In this document: piece after piece, positions 10,538 to 22,334 of the stretch
Numbering within the stretch: position 1 is the stretch's first letter
Layout: every line of letters begins with the position of its first letter
Assembly (NCBI GenBank): GCA_043228905.1
Contig: JBHGNT010000004.1
Span: 7,130,001 to 7,194,000, forward strand
Length of the DNA: 64,000 bases
Source of the DNA: Azolla caroliniana
Lineage: Eukaryota > Polypodiophyta
Direction: 5' to 3'
The notes under the pieces: generated by a model
What the model was told of the DNA's origin: nothing
The model's input: only the letters and a program-made list of their open reading frames with translations
Database searches by the model: none
Program-made: the position numbers and the translations under genes

Positions 10538-11545
10538 CTAGTTCTCCAGATCCCATAGTTGATAGCCGAACTCCCCATTGGTTCCATATCTAAGAAATAT
10601 GCACTTTGTTGCATGGGGCGCCAACTTGGTCCTTTTCTCCCATGGTATGAAGGCATAGGCTTCGCATCCGAAAGTTTGAAGCCTGTCATAGGTCGGTTGT
10701 TTACATGACCATAGTGCCTGTGGCACTTTGAGCCAAATTGCTCTCATTGGCGAAAGGTTTATCAAGTATACCGTTGTATGCAATGCTTCGGCCCAGAATT
10801 CCAGCTTTAGTTCGGCTTGCTGGAGCATAGTCGTCACTCTCCCTTGGATCGTTCGATTGATCCGTTCCACCATGCCATTCTGCATGGGGGCATAGGGAAC
10901 GGTCTTTTGGTGCCAAATCCCTTATTCAAACAGGTACTATTTGAAGACTCGGGAGGTGTATTCCCCTTCATTGTCAGACTACAGTGTCTTCACTCAGTGT
11001 TCTAATCGGTTCTCCACTTCGACTAACCACTGAAAGAAGACCTTGAGCGATTCGTGTTTCGACATAATCGAGTAGGCCCAGACCTTTCGTGTATAGTCAT
11101 CTAAGAATGTGATGAAGTACTAGGAGCCTCCTTGTGACAGTTCGGGCATCACCCCACATATATTTGTGTGAACCAGTTCTAGGGGCTGGTGTTTGAGAGA
11201 GTGCGGACTTCGGGTCTGTTTCCCATAACGGCAATGCTCACAGAAGTCTATCTTTGTTTGGAGTTTCGGGATGTAGCCGATCACCATCAGCCGGTCCAGT
11301 CCGGCTTGGGACATATGGCCAAGTCGGCCATGCCATAAGTTTGAGTCTGACGATTCGGCTATGTTCACTATGCCCTCAGGATTGATCGCCATCAATGGAT
11401 AAAAGTTATTGTACTTGCATCCGCACTCGATTTTCATGTTTCCTTGGCTGATCATCCATGATGACTTGCTTAGATACCTAGCTTTGGCGAGCATGCCAAT
11501 GGATACCAGATGCCTTTTCAGCTCAGGTGCAAGGTGAATTGTCAT
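10538..11545 (-). pseudogene. Copia-D pre-integrase and integrase
   Basis: LWHGRLGHMSQAGLDR and CEHCRYGKQTR (pre-integrase and zinc binding, about 11340-11220) lead to the integrase start HTNICGV, where the usual first catalytic Asp is Asn. Further on are AYSIMSKHESLK and NGMVERINRTIQGR (catalytic Glu region, about 10880-10845). Stops interrupt the central part, including the region of the second Asp. Confidence 0.85.
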
Positions 11546-11662
11546 TTGACAATTGAATGGGGACCTCGCCTATCCCTGCGATTAAGCACTCCTGCATGTT
11601 GCCTACTCGGACGGTACTACTAGCTCTAACTGAATAGTTTGAAAACCATTCGATGTTGGGGG

Positions 11663-13560
11663 TCACGTGAAATGTGGTGCCTGAGTCCAACAACCACATT
11701 CACGCATCTTGTGCGTTATATAGGACTTCGCCTGTCGATGGATCCTCCAATGAGCGGATTTCTCCCAACCGGGATTCAGCAACATTGATTTGGTCGCATG
11801 TAGGAGAATAGTTCGAATCGGATTGTCCTTGTGTTTGATCGAATCGCCGACCATTCTCTTGTCTCTTTATAAACCATAGTCTTTTTAGAGTGTGTGCAGA
11901 AGATACTTGATTGATTATTCCTCAAATTTGACCGTTGTCGGCCTTCCCTTCTTCTCGGTCGATTGGTGTTTCGCCTGGTGCTTTCGGCTTGTTCTCTTGA
12001 TCGGCTAGTCCGTCCGATCGACTCGGTCGAGTGGTGGGCTTCTACCGATTCATCGATGGCGAGTCTCATCAATTTTCTCCGAATGTTCTCAATGAGGACT
12101 TGTCCGATCGTTTCGTCCATATTCAACTTACGACAATTGTTGGTGAATGTCATGCAGAATACCTCCCAACTCGCCGGCAAGCTCGAAAGGAGGGCAAATT
12201 CTTTAACTTCTTCTTCGAAGTTAATCTCGTGGGAGGAGAGCTTAGACAACTGTACCTAGTTGAAGGTATTGATGTGGGAGGTCGCCAGATCCTTCTCTCT
12301 CGTCTTCATATTGAATAATTGTCTGATCAATATGAGTTTCCATGAGGAGAACCTCTTCTCGTATATGACCTGTAACTTCTCCCACAATGAGAATGTTGTC
12401 ATCTCCTTTGTTATGTTGAAGTAGACGTTTCGGCCAGGTGCATCCAAATAGTCAACCTGGCTATCTCGTTGTGGAACGCCATTCTTCTACTGTCATCAAG
12501 GCCAGCTTGTTGTTGTGCCGTATCACCCATGGTTGTTTATGTACCCGTATTTAACGTTTCAATACGTATAGTACCTCATCATTTGTATAATACGTACTAT
12601 ACCTCAATGTTGTTCAGTCAAATATCATGTACATTTGTCCAATACAGTATTTAACGTATTTATAAAAAAATTGGTATAATACGTATTTATAAAGAAAATG
12701 TAAGTAAAACCCTAACAAAAAGGAAAAGAAAAAAAAGATTTTAGTGAAAAAGAAGCCAAAGGAAGGAAGAAAGAAGAATAGAAGAGACGACGATGAAGAA
12801 GAAGAAGAAGAAGAGAGAAAAGAAGACATAAACTTGTCCTGAGTGTGATAATCGCAGTAGATAGAAGAAGAAGAAGAAGAAGAAGAAGAGAGAAAAGAAG
12901 TCTACATAAACCTGTCCTGAGTGTGATAATCGCAATAGATAGAAGAAGAAGAAGAAGAAGAAGAAGAAGAAGAAGAAAACGAAGAATAGAGAAACCTATC
13001 ATGAGTGTGATAATCGTAGAGATTCCTCAATCTATGAAGTCATAATTGTAAATAATTACAATTTGAAGTAGAACATCATGATACACACTTACACTGATTT
13101 ATAGAATAAGGGAATGTCGACATCCATATTACTACAAGTATTTTAGGATGTGAAATGTTCAAATGTCTTATATGCATTTTAGGATATAGAACTATATTAT
13201 ACATCACAAAATTGTGTAAACATAGATGTTTTTTATAATATTATAGATATTTTTTAGAAAGGTAAATAATTTTCAAATTCTAGAAGTATTTAACGTACTA
13301 TACGTATTTTACGTATTTTATAAGTATTTAAAATATTAAGAAAACGTATTTAACGCATTTTTAAATTAGAAGGTACTATACGGGTATTAATACGTTAAAT
13401 ACGTATGGTATCCGTACCGTACCTAACGTACCTAACAACCTTGGTATCACCTCAATTTGTCGGCAAATGTTCAATACATCTTGTATCATCTCCTTCCATA
13501 GGGCAAAGTTCTTTCCATCGAACTTCCGGATTTCTACATTTGTGCTAGATGTAGAAACAT
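11663..13560 (-). pseudogene. Copia-D gag, split by hAT-like element
   Basis: The gag start reads RKFDGKNFALWKEMIQ (about 13540-13480) and resumes left of the hAT-like insertion as RNVYFNITKEMTTFSLWEKLQ (12430-12370). TSHINTFN and FALLSSLPASWEVF are typical of copia gag. The CCHC knuckle near 11900 is unrecognisable. The reading frame is broken at several points besides the insertion. Confidence 0.85.
12528..13443 (-). mobile_element. hAT-like non-autonomous element, copy 2
   Basis: 916 bp, flanked by the exact 8-bp duplication GTATCACC (12520-12527 and 13444-13451), which is what hAT superfamily transposases leave. It is the reverse complement of copy 1 across its length, with termini CAAGGTTGTTAGG and CATGGTTGTTTATG. 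It carries an extra ~65-bp TTC-rich unit relative to copy 1. No transposase is encoded. Confidence 0.88.
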
Positions 13561-13659
13561 TCTTCTAGAAGTGAGATTTTTTCTAGCTTGGTCTTTTCTT
13601 TTAGTCGTTTAGCTTCTCTTCTCAATTTTCTCTGTTTGTTGCCACAGGACAACAAGGTT

Positions 13660-13671
13660 GCTCTGTTACCA
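13660..13671 (-). other. Copia-D primer-binding site
   Basis: TGGTAACAGAGC on the minus strand, a variant of the copia Met-tRNA site. It is separated from the LTR end by two bases. Confidence 0.8.
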
Positions 13672-13673
13672 CT

Positions 13674-13934
13674 TGTTGAAGATAATGTGGTGGTGGTGCA
13701 GTGGAATATGACGTTGAGGACTTGTAGTAAGATGTGTACAACAAACAACATAGAAAGATCTAGCAACAAGATAAGCAAGATAGACAAGAAGCTCTAATGG
13801 AAACTCTTATTTCTCTCTATGAGAACTCTCACTTTACAATGTTACAGTTGGGCTTATATACTCAATCCCTAACTTGGGAATGTGTTCACACTCAAGATAC
13901 AAGAGTTGGGTGGAGTCGGCCTTTTATGCCAACA
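13674..13934 (-). repeat. Copia-D 5' LTR
   Basis: 261 bp, same length as the partner at 7561-7821 and clearly alignable throughout, with scattered substitutions. Termini are TG...CA. The flanking 5 bases AGGCC match those left of the other LTR. Confidence 0.92.
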
Positions 13935-14722
13935 AGGCCCTCTTGCTCCATGTTCTTGTGTTATAGAATATTGCGGCCAAGCTTAGAAGAATATTGGAAC
14001 AATTGAATAGTGCCTTACAGAGTTTTCCATCCTAGTTCCACTGGATCCCACGTCAAGTTTTTCAAGTTGTACCTTCCAAGATCCAAAATTTAGAAACTGC
14101 ATCGTTTTTATAGTTGTTTGGGTCTACTTCCCATTGTTTTTTTGCATCTAGTAAGTGCTCTAATTGGCATCCATTCCTGAAATTCTACCATTGTGGTAGA
14201 GCTCTCAACATCTGTATTAGCTCATTTAATGTCCTATATATCCCTTGTGGCATTAAAGCGCCCCAACCATTTACACCCCTCAAAGCCACGTTCTAACACA
14301 TGAGTTTCCCAAGGATACATCCATATAGCGTTTTTTATGAGTGTTATCATTTTCATCCATTTTATATTGCCAATTTCCATTATATTGTTGATTTCCGGTT
14401 GGTTCTCCAACACTTAGCCACTGTGGGCCGCCATTGCTTTTCAAGATCTGCCCAAGAAAGTCACATCCATTCCCAACATTCTACCACCATATTTGATCTT
14501 TGAAGACAATAATAAAATCCATCTTTGTTTCATGTTAAAAATATCTCTCTTCCCGCCTTTTGATGCCATTACTTTTAAAAGTTATATGTTAGCACCTACA
14601 TTAGAGTGTTCATATAAAGATTTGATTCAAAATGTGGACATACCTCCTACTAAAGCATTTGTTGGTTAATAGTGATATACTAAATAGAAATGTCATGAAA
14701 TGGAATTTTGACTATAGACAGA
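13935..14722. other. Flank of Copia-D, no recognisable gene
   Basis: Low-complexity, mostly A/T-rich sequence with no assignable frame. The first ~60 bases continue the 7516-7560 flank across the Copia-D insertion. Nothing else is supportable. Confidence 0.5.
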
Positions 14723-15266
14723 TGTTAGAATTGGCCGGTCACAACTGGTTTCACGTTCGTTTGCAGGTGCAAAGAAACGCGCGAGATAGATACACAGACA
14801 GAAGACGACATAACAAAACGAAAAACAGAGACACAATATCTAATGTGGAAAACCCGAAAGGGAAAAACCACGGAAGTCTTCGAACTCTGAACTAGATCAC
14901 TATAAGGGGAGGGGTACAACGAGAAGCTCCAAGATAACAACCTTAAGCTCTCGTTTGTCACACAAACGGTTGAAAAGTTACTCACTCTCACTCTCTCTCG
15001 CTATCTCTCACCCTTACACAGTTATAGAGGCAACTACCTTCTGTGTAACTATACAATAACATGCACTACTAACCATAAAGTTGCCATAGTTGTATTTATA
15101 CATATACAACTTTTTGGCTATTTACATACATATCCCACAAGGGGCACATTTAGACTATTTACATATATGGTCTCCCGATTTTGGTTTCGGCCTCGGCCAA
15201 AATACTTATTGACTCCATCCGATTCGGTTCGTTCTCTTCCTATCCGGTGGGACATGTTTCCCAACA
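14723..15266 (-). repeat. Solo copia-type LTR
   Basis: 544 bp with TGTTAG...CCCAACA ends. It shares with the Copia-F LTR the motif GTGGAAAACCC...GGGAAAAACCACGG and a CT-rich block, but is otherwise a different family. There is no primer site or polypurine tract beside it. The flanking 5-mers are ACAGA (14718-14722) and ATAGA (15267-15271), one base apart. This fits a solo LTR left by LTR-LTR recombination. Confidence 0.65.
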
Positions 15267-16608
15267 ATAGATTCTTGCAAATCATATCTTTGTTAGTACT
15301 CATACACTAAAGAAAAATGTCACTAGTAGAGAACGATCGGCTTAAATCAAATTGATCCTTGTTTATGTAGAAGTAGGGTATTTTTCCAAGCAATATTTTC
15401 AATTGTAATATCAACAATCGTTATTGTTACGTATGTATATATAAATGTCAACCAAGTTAACTAGATTGTCTTGCTTTTCTTTACTGATCACACGAGCTTC
15501 CCTTCCAATGTTAATGATTTTTCCCTATTGCAAATATTTCTGGTTGATCATCTACACAAATGAAATTTGCTTGCCATTTTAGTGAATACAAAGACATATT
15601 TGATGGTCCTTTTTTCAATTAATTTATTTTGCTTCAATAGAATCTTGTACTTATCAATATTGCATCTTGGAATATATATTCATCAAGCTACAAGATATTT
15701 CAACACGAAGCTGCCACTGTGTTTGTTGCTCCTCCATTCACTAAAAGTGTCCCGGCTCTTTAAAATTTCTTCATTTTGATAACAACATATAACATAATAG
15801 TGTAATATAATACACAAAAATGAGAGACTTTTCAAGGGACATGCTAATTATAAAGGAGACCGTGTAAGCTACCTTTTCTTCTCTCTTTGCTTTTAGACAT
15901 AAATGAATACGAATGGACACAACTTTTTTTTTAAAAGTAAAGAAAGTTGTGGATACTTTAGATATTGTTGATGCTCAATGATGGTAGCTTTGTTGCACAA
16001 GCTTTTGATGATCCTTTTTCAATCCCTCCTAAAAATGAGTGGTAACTTGTTTGTGTTGTGGAAGTGTTCTAATTTTGCATGTGTTTCAATGATAGACTTG
16101 TGGAAGTGTTCTAACCATTGATGATATTTGTGTTGTGGAGGTGTTCTAATTTTGCATGTGTTTCAATGATAGACTTGTGGAAGTGTTCTAACCATTGATG
16201 ATATTTCAATGCCAGAATTGTACAAGTTTAGTTTTTTGGTTTTGTAGGCATTATGTGTTTAATTTGCCAATTTATGGAAGGATCTAATGATTTACTTTGT
16301 TTCAAAGTTACAAACGTTGATGATTTGTTTGATCTAGTTGTGTAAACATCATGGATTAACGCATTGCAACTCTGGTGCATCATCAAATCTACACAATAAA
16401 GCCTCCCTTATTTTGTTGGTACTTCCATAGAAAGAAAAAGGAGAGATGCAAATAATAATTAATATAAATGAGGATGAGCTATATTCATTTTAAAAATTAC
16501 CCTTTTTCTTGAAATTGTAATACTTTGTGTTATTATAATTTCGTTACTTTTCTCTTTCACAACAAATGTTGTTGAAACACAATAGCCATTTGGATCTATG
16601 ATAAGGAC
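15267..16608. other. Intergenic stretch downstream of the receptor kinase
   Basis: A/T-rich, no convincing coding frame. It contains a 77-bp tandem duplication at 16051-16204 (TTGTGTTGTGGAAGTGTTC... repeated from 16128). The 3' UTR of the receptor kinase must lie at its right end, but no clear polyadenylation signal could be chosen. Confidence 0.5.
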
Positions 16609-19600
16609 TCACCTAGGATCTATAAGGCAATCGACATTGTCCAAGAAATTTGTAGATATAGCATGACTATCATGTGAAAGGTTGGATCTAAACATGAGGA
16701 TAAGTGCTTCACGAACAAGTTTCATAGTTGGTCGATCTTTGGGTATTCGGCTACTACAACGGATGCCCATCTCAATCACTTTGGCCGCCTCATCCCACAC
16801 AGATGTGTCCATTTTAGCGGCTTCTCGTACTGATCCATCCACGATATCGGACACCTTCCCATTCTTTAAACTTGTTTGTGCCCACATGTGAATATTGCTC
16901 ATTCCTGCCTCGTAGAGATGCGTGCTCGTTGGTCTCATCCCAGTTACCAGCTCAAGTAATAACACCCCATAGCTATACACATCTGCCTTTGTTGTTATCC
17001 TCGACCCTGTTGCATTCTCTGCGTGTACAAATTTACATTTTTAGTGGTGTTCTGGGAATCAAAAGGAAAATAATTATCTGATCTTTGTTTCTTATCTATA
17101 CCTCATGAAAAGTTTTTTTAGCTTGTGAATACATATTGATATGACTTATCTTTTAATGATTTCAAAAAAGATTTCATGGAAGGAAGTCTTTATTTGTTTA
17201 TAAGGCACTCAAAATTATCTACAAAGTAGTGTTAATAGGTGACAAAAGTAATGTTGTGGATGAGATTAATAATAAAATAATTACAATGGGGTCACAAAGA
17301 GGTGGATGGGTGAGTGTGGTTAACCTACTAAAATTTTCATAAACAAAAGCTTGCTTGGGCTCATGGCTAGATCAAACGCATTTGAAAACCAAAGCCGGAT
17401 GGCCAACTAAAGGCTTTGTGATAGACTATAGCTTTATTCATCGGTTGGCCAGCCATTTACATGTTGAAATATATGTGTCAACATGTATTTTTTTCTCTTT
17501 CAATTATTTGTTGATAGGTGTTCTAGTCAGTGCATCTACTAGATAAATGTGAATCTAATCGAAGGTTCAATTGACACTAGATAGGCATAAAGATGTAAAA
17601 AGCATGTTGAGTTAAATAGATGTGTACCATTCACATTTGTAGGACAATGAAGCTTAACTTTCTATCTCTAGTCTAATGATTTTGTATCTACATTGTATGC
17701 TTGTTGGAAAAGAAATTCCTTTTCCACGGTCCCCAAGTAGTACACTAGAACACTTGCCTCTATAAAGTCTCTCTCAAAAGAGCATTGTGTTTGCCACTCT
17801 TGAGATAGAGAGTACACTTGTTCTTGTCGTGTAATGAAATGCTACATTAGCAATAGACAATCTTCTAGTGGGAAATGGCTATCGAGTATTCTCCAAAGGC
17901 AATAAAGTGTCGATTAGATTGCATTTCCAGCTAAGATTGTTTACATTAACAATAGACAATCTTCTAGTTGGAAATGGCTATAGAGTATTCTCCAAAGGCA
18001 GTCAAAGTGTCAATTAGATTGCATTTCCAACCAAGCTCCTGAATATCGGAGTTTATGATCTAGCATTGCAAACTTCTCTAAAGAAGGTAGGGCAATCCTT
18101 GTTAGGTGATGGCATGTTGTTGGTCACCCATGGACGTAGCTACGTAACATTTCGGCTTGCCTAAAGGATATCATGATATTGGAACACTAAGTGAGCAAAA
18201 AACATGATAATGATAGTGTGCCCCTTCCTACATGGGAAAAATATCAAGAAACCATCATCACCATCTTATGATTAATCATGCCTTGTCGAAAAATGGGAAA
18301 GTTAAAATTATTGCTCATATATATATATAACCCTACCTGGAGCAACATAGCCGAAGCTCCCTCTCAAGTTAGTGATGGTCATGCCTCCATTGTCATCATG
18401 TTCGAGGAGTTTCGCGATACCAAAGTCAGCAATTTTGGCCACCGTGTTGGGTCCTCCTAGCAATATATTCTTTGGCTTTATATCGCAATGGATGACCGGT
18501 TGCACGGATTCGTGATGCAAATACACAAGACCTTCAGCAACGTCCAAAGCCACATTTTTCCGGTCTTGCCAACTAAGTAGACTCTTCGACCCCACACCAT
18601 CTTCTTCGGAGGAATGCAAATGTTCGTCAAGATCACCTCCTGCCATGTACTCCATTACCAACGCCTCGTGTTTCACATCGGGACAATACCCCAACACTTT
18701 CACGAGGTTTCTATGCCTCATTTTGCACACGGCCATGAGCTCATTCATGAAGCTTCTCTTCGCCTCCTTCTTGTCGGGGCCCTTCATAGCGAGTCTCTTA
18801 ACGACAACTATCAAATCATCGTGGGCCCCAAACTTGTCCCTAATCACTCCTCTGTAGCATGTGCTCGTGCCCCCGACCCCAATGATATTGGCCGCATCGA
18901 ACCCATTTGTCATAGCCCTAATATCTTTTGCTCTCCATATTTTGAATTGTTGCTTCATCTCGATGTGGCCGTAGGAGTCGGGAGAGTCCTCCCCGGCCGG
19001 TCGACCAATGGAGCTGATATAACCATAGTGATACAAGGTAGCCAAAAGTAGTAGCAAAACTACAGCAATTGGCACACATACAGATATAGCTATGACCATT
19101 GTTAGCTTCTTGGAGAGGGGATTTTGGGAGGGATTACTATTAGTACAGGGTGTATTGAGTAGGGGGTAACCACAAAGGCCAGGATTTCCAATCAGTGATG
19201 ATGCAGATGAGTTCTTATAGATCTCAATATCAGGTATTGCCCCTTGGAAATGATTGTAGGAGAAATTGACATAGATGAGATTGGTGAGGTTCTGAAGGTA
19301 TGAGGGCAGTGAGCCCGACAGATTGTTTTGTGACACATCGAGATAGATGAGGCCGAGCAAACTATCGAAATTGGAAGGAATCTCTCCCTCTAGCATGTTC
19401 ATGGATAGGTTCAAGTCCTGCAAACCTAGGCAATCTCCAAGAGCTTCTGGTATTTGGCCCATAAACATGTTGTATGCTAAGTTCAGCTCCTGCAACATCT
19501 GCATTCTGCCCAGAGAAGAAGGGATGTGGCCCGATAAATTGTTGAAGGAGAGATCGAGTGTCCGAGTAATCGTCGAGAGGCCAGCCAATGAGGCCGGGAT

Positions 19601-21301
19601 CGTCCCGTTGAACATGTTCCCAGAGAGGTTCAAGATATCTAACCCATCCATTTCACCGAAGATATCCGGTATTTCGCCATACAGACCATTATATTGTAAA
19701 GAGAGATGATTCAAGGACACAATCTGAGAAAAGGTCTCCGGGATGGTGCCTGAGAGCTGATTATATGACAAATCCATGACAGAGAGGGAAGAGCAACTGG
19801 ATAATGCCGCAGGGATTTGACCCTCCAAACTGTTTCCTTGCAGTTGAATGCCTTGAAGCGTCTTCAATCGGCCGAGCCCCAGAGGGATCGGCCCATAGAA
19901 ATGGTTAAAACTGAGGTCCAGATTCGAAAGGGAAGACAGTAGTCCAACTTCCTCAGATAAGGTTCCCGAGAATTCGGCCGAATCGAGGTAGAGCTCGAGC
20001 AAAGTGCTTAGGTTAAACAAAGAATGGGGTAACGATCCTCCAACTGATGTACTGTCCAAAGCCAAACGCTGAATGTTGGAGCATCTCCCGATCGAATCCG
20101 GGATAGTTCCCGAAAGCCTGTGATTGTTAGTGAAGGAGAGCCATATGGCCGTCTGGAAAGCCCCGATTTCGTCCGGAACATGACCGGATAGGTCGTTGTA
20201 TCCGGCTTTCAAGTAGATCAATCTCGTGCAATTCACGATCGAAGGGGGCACAGTGCCATTCAGTCCGTTCTTGAAGATCCGTAGCTCTTCCAAGAATGCG
20301 AGGTTTCCGAAGGAGGATGGGATCGGCCCGCTGAGGAGGTTCTTGGACACATCGAAATAGGTTAAAGGCAAAGAAGAATTGCCAAGAGAGGAGGGGATAG
20401 AGCCTGTGAAGCCATTGTTTTGGAGCTTGAGTATTTGCAGGGCCGGGGCGTGAGGGGTCCAATCGAGGGGCAAAGGTCCCGAGAGGAGGTTATGGGAGAG
20501 ATCGAGGGATCGAAGGCTGGAACAGTTAGCGAAGGTGGAGGCTTGGATGGGTCCCGAGAGGCCGGCATCGTGAAGGTGGAAGACCTGAAGCTTAGAGCAA
20601 AGCCTGTCAAAGGAAAGGGGCAAACCTGTAGTGATGGCGTTGGCTGAGAGATCAAGGAAGGTGAGAGAGGAGAAGTTTGTGAGCAAAGTAGGGAAAGGGG
20701 AGGAGAAGGAGTTAAAGCTGAGATCAAGGTACTGAAGGGTCAAGGAGGAAGAGGCCGAGCAGTTAGGGGGTATGTAAGCTTTAATGGATCCTGTGAACAA
20801 GTTATGGCTGAGATCCAGGTGAGTGAGGCTACTGCAGAGGATGTTAGTTGCTGCTGGGATCATGTCAGCATCGCCTCCGTCCAGAATGTGGCCATGGAAG
20901 CTATTGTTAGAGATGTTAAGGAAGGTGAGATGTGGGGAGAGAGATACAAGTGCAGAGGTAGTGAGGGTGCCTTGCAACCCTAGAGAAACTAGGGTTATGG
21001 AGGTCACAACATCCAGATATCCATTGCTGCCATGGCCATCAAGATCGCATATGGTGGTGTTACATCGGATTCCTGGCCAAGTGCAGTAGTTGGGGTAATC
21101 AGGGGAGGTGTGGTTGCTGCTGACCCAGAGATCTAAGGATCCGGTAGGGTCTGATGTGATCCCATCTTTGAATGCCATTAGTGAGGAGTGGATGACATGT
21201 GTGTGATTGCAGCTAATGCTGCTGCTGCTGCTGCTGCTGCCATAAGCGTAAGGCGCCATGGTCATCATCATCAGAAGCACAATCATCATCATCATCATCA
21301 T
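16609..21301 (-). CDS. LRR receptor-like kinase, non-RD, FLS2/LRR-XII-like
   Basis: Two exons, 21301-18337 and 17018-16609, give 1124 residues ending in TGA. The intron is phase 1, with GT at 18336-18335 and AG at 17020-17019, and joins GYVAP to ENATGSR so that the APE motif is rebuilt. Order: Met-rich signal peptide (1-21), LRRNT with CTWPGIRC (about 35-80), some 22 LRRs (to about 715), membrane segment from residue 733 (MVIAISVCVPIAVVLLLLL), Ser/Thr kinase from about 795. The kinase shows the glycine loop IGVGGTSTCYRG, VVVKRL, VIHCDIKPKN (HCD instead of HRD, hence non-RD), IADFGIAKLL and FGYVAPE. No stop or frameshift. Non-RD LRR kinases are typically plasma-membrane immune receptors, and the PTST stretch after the kinase core recalls FLS2. 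The ligand cannot be inferred. Confidence 0.92.
17844..18040. repeat. 99-bp tandem duplication in the receptor-kinase intron
   Basis: ACATTAGCAATAGACAATC... at 17844 is repeated from 17943 with a few substitutions and a small indel. It lies inside the 1318-bp intron, away from both splice sites. Confidence 0.85.
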
Positions 21302-21345
21302 CAGAAACCCTAAAAAATGATGATGATGATGATGATGATGATGCA
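21217..21345. repeat. Trinucleotide repeats around the receptor-kinase start codon
   Basis: Plus-strand (TGC)n at 21218-21240 encodes a Ser run in the signal/N-terminal region, ATC/CAT repeats at 21280-21302 encode the initial Met run, and (GAT)n at 21318-21342 lies in the 5' leader. The exact initiator among the first Mets is therefore uncertain. I used the outermost, which leaves a hydrophobic signal-like segment. Confidence 0.8.
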
Positions 21346-22320
21346 GGATTTGAGGAGAAGAGGGATGGTTGAGGCAGTAGGAGCAGAGATTCGCATCCTT
21401 TCGATTCTTTTTCGATTGCAGGAGATGAGCAAATCAGGATAATCATGAATGCGTGGAAACCATCAATCCATGGCGGCCAAGGATGTGGTAGCAGGGTGTC
21501 CAAAAGGATATATGTAATGTAATGTATACAGTATACATATTACAGATAGAGAAGAAGAAGACGAAGACGAGTGTCACACTCCCAAAAATTGACCTGTATT
21601 CCTTTTCTTCCATACAAAGTACAATAGACATCCTTTAAAACAAACATACACAGTGGCCTTAATTTAAATTTGACGGGTTAGTATCAAAAAGTTTTTCTGA
21701 CGGACATTTTTTAAAGATGTATGTCATACCATATCTCATAAGATTTGCAAAAAACTAGCATGTCATTTCAATTTGACATACTAGTTTTAAAAAATGAAAA
21801 TCTCTATATATAATACTACATTGTTATTATAGATGTCATTACTATAACACAAAGATACACAAATCAGCATAACTACCTCACAAAGATAATGAAATACATA
21901 AAATAAATATCGTGTAAAGTTATTTTTTTTTAGAAAAGAGTTTTCTTTTTTGAAAAAAAGAAGGAAATCAGAGTACGTAATATACTCGAATGAATAGACG
22001 AACATTCTTTTTTATATGAATGCAAACGAATGCGTATGTTATCAAACATTCTTATGTTTTTATTATTATACATTTTACCTTAACTTTCTGACCTTGAAAA
22101 TTGTTTTACCTTAAAATAAATAATGGATACAAAAGTATGGTATTTACCATACCTCAAGGGTGTTTATCATACTCGAATGAAGGAAATGTTTTTGAAAAAA
22201 GAGGCTATTTTTTTGGAAAAAACAGAGGTTATTTTGGGAAAAAAAGTGGTTATTTTTTTAGAAAAAAGGTTATTTTATCGAAAAAAAAAGGTTAATAAAA
22301 AAATTAAGTTTTAACTTAAA
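21302..22320. other. Upstream region of the receptor kinase
   Basis: Should contain the receptor-kinase promoter on the minus strand. I could not choose a TATA box or defined cis-elements. From about 22190 to 22300 there is a degenerate repeat of GGTTATTTTTT plus GAAAAAA blocks. No gene seen. Confidence 0.4.
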
Positions 22321-22334
22321 ACTTAAAACATTAA

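Larger units (their letters stand above)
7561..13934 (-). mobile_element. Copia-D, complete but defective copia element
   Basis: Both LTRs are 261 bp and the element is flanked by the 5-bp duplication AGGCC (7556-7560 and 13935-13939). The order on the minus strand is LTR, primer site, gag, protease/pre-integrase, integrase, RT, RNase H, LTR. Gag carries the hAT-like insertion and the RNase H region carries a 212-bp tandem duplication. Every domain has stops or frameshifts, and key catalytic residues are lost. Confidence 0.93.

Noticed and set aside
20127-20727. Minus-strand and plus-strand frames within the LRR region
   Set aside because: Out-of-frame shadows of the LRR coding sequence. The repeat periodicity explains their openness.
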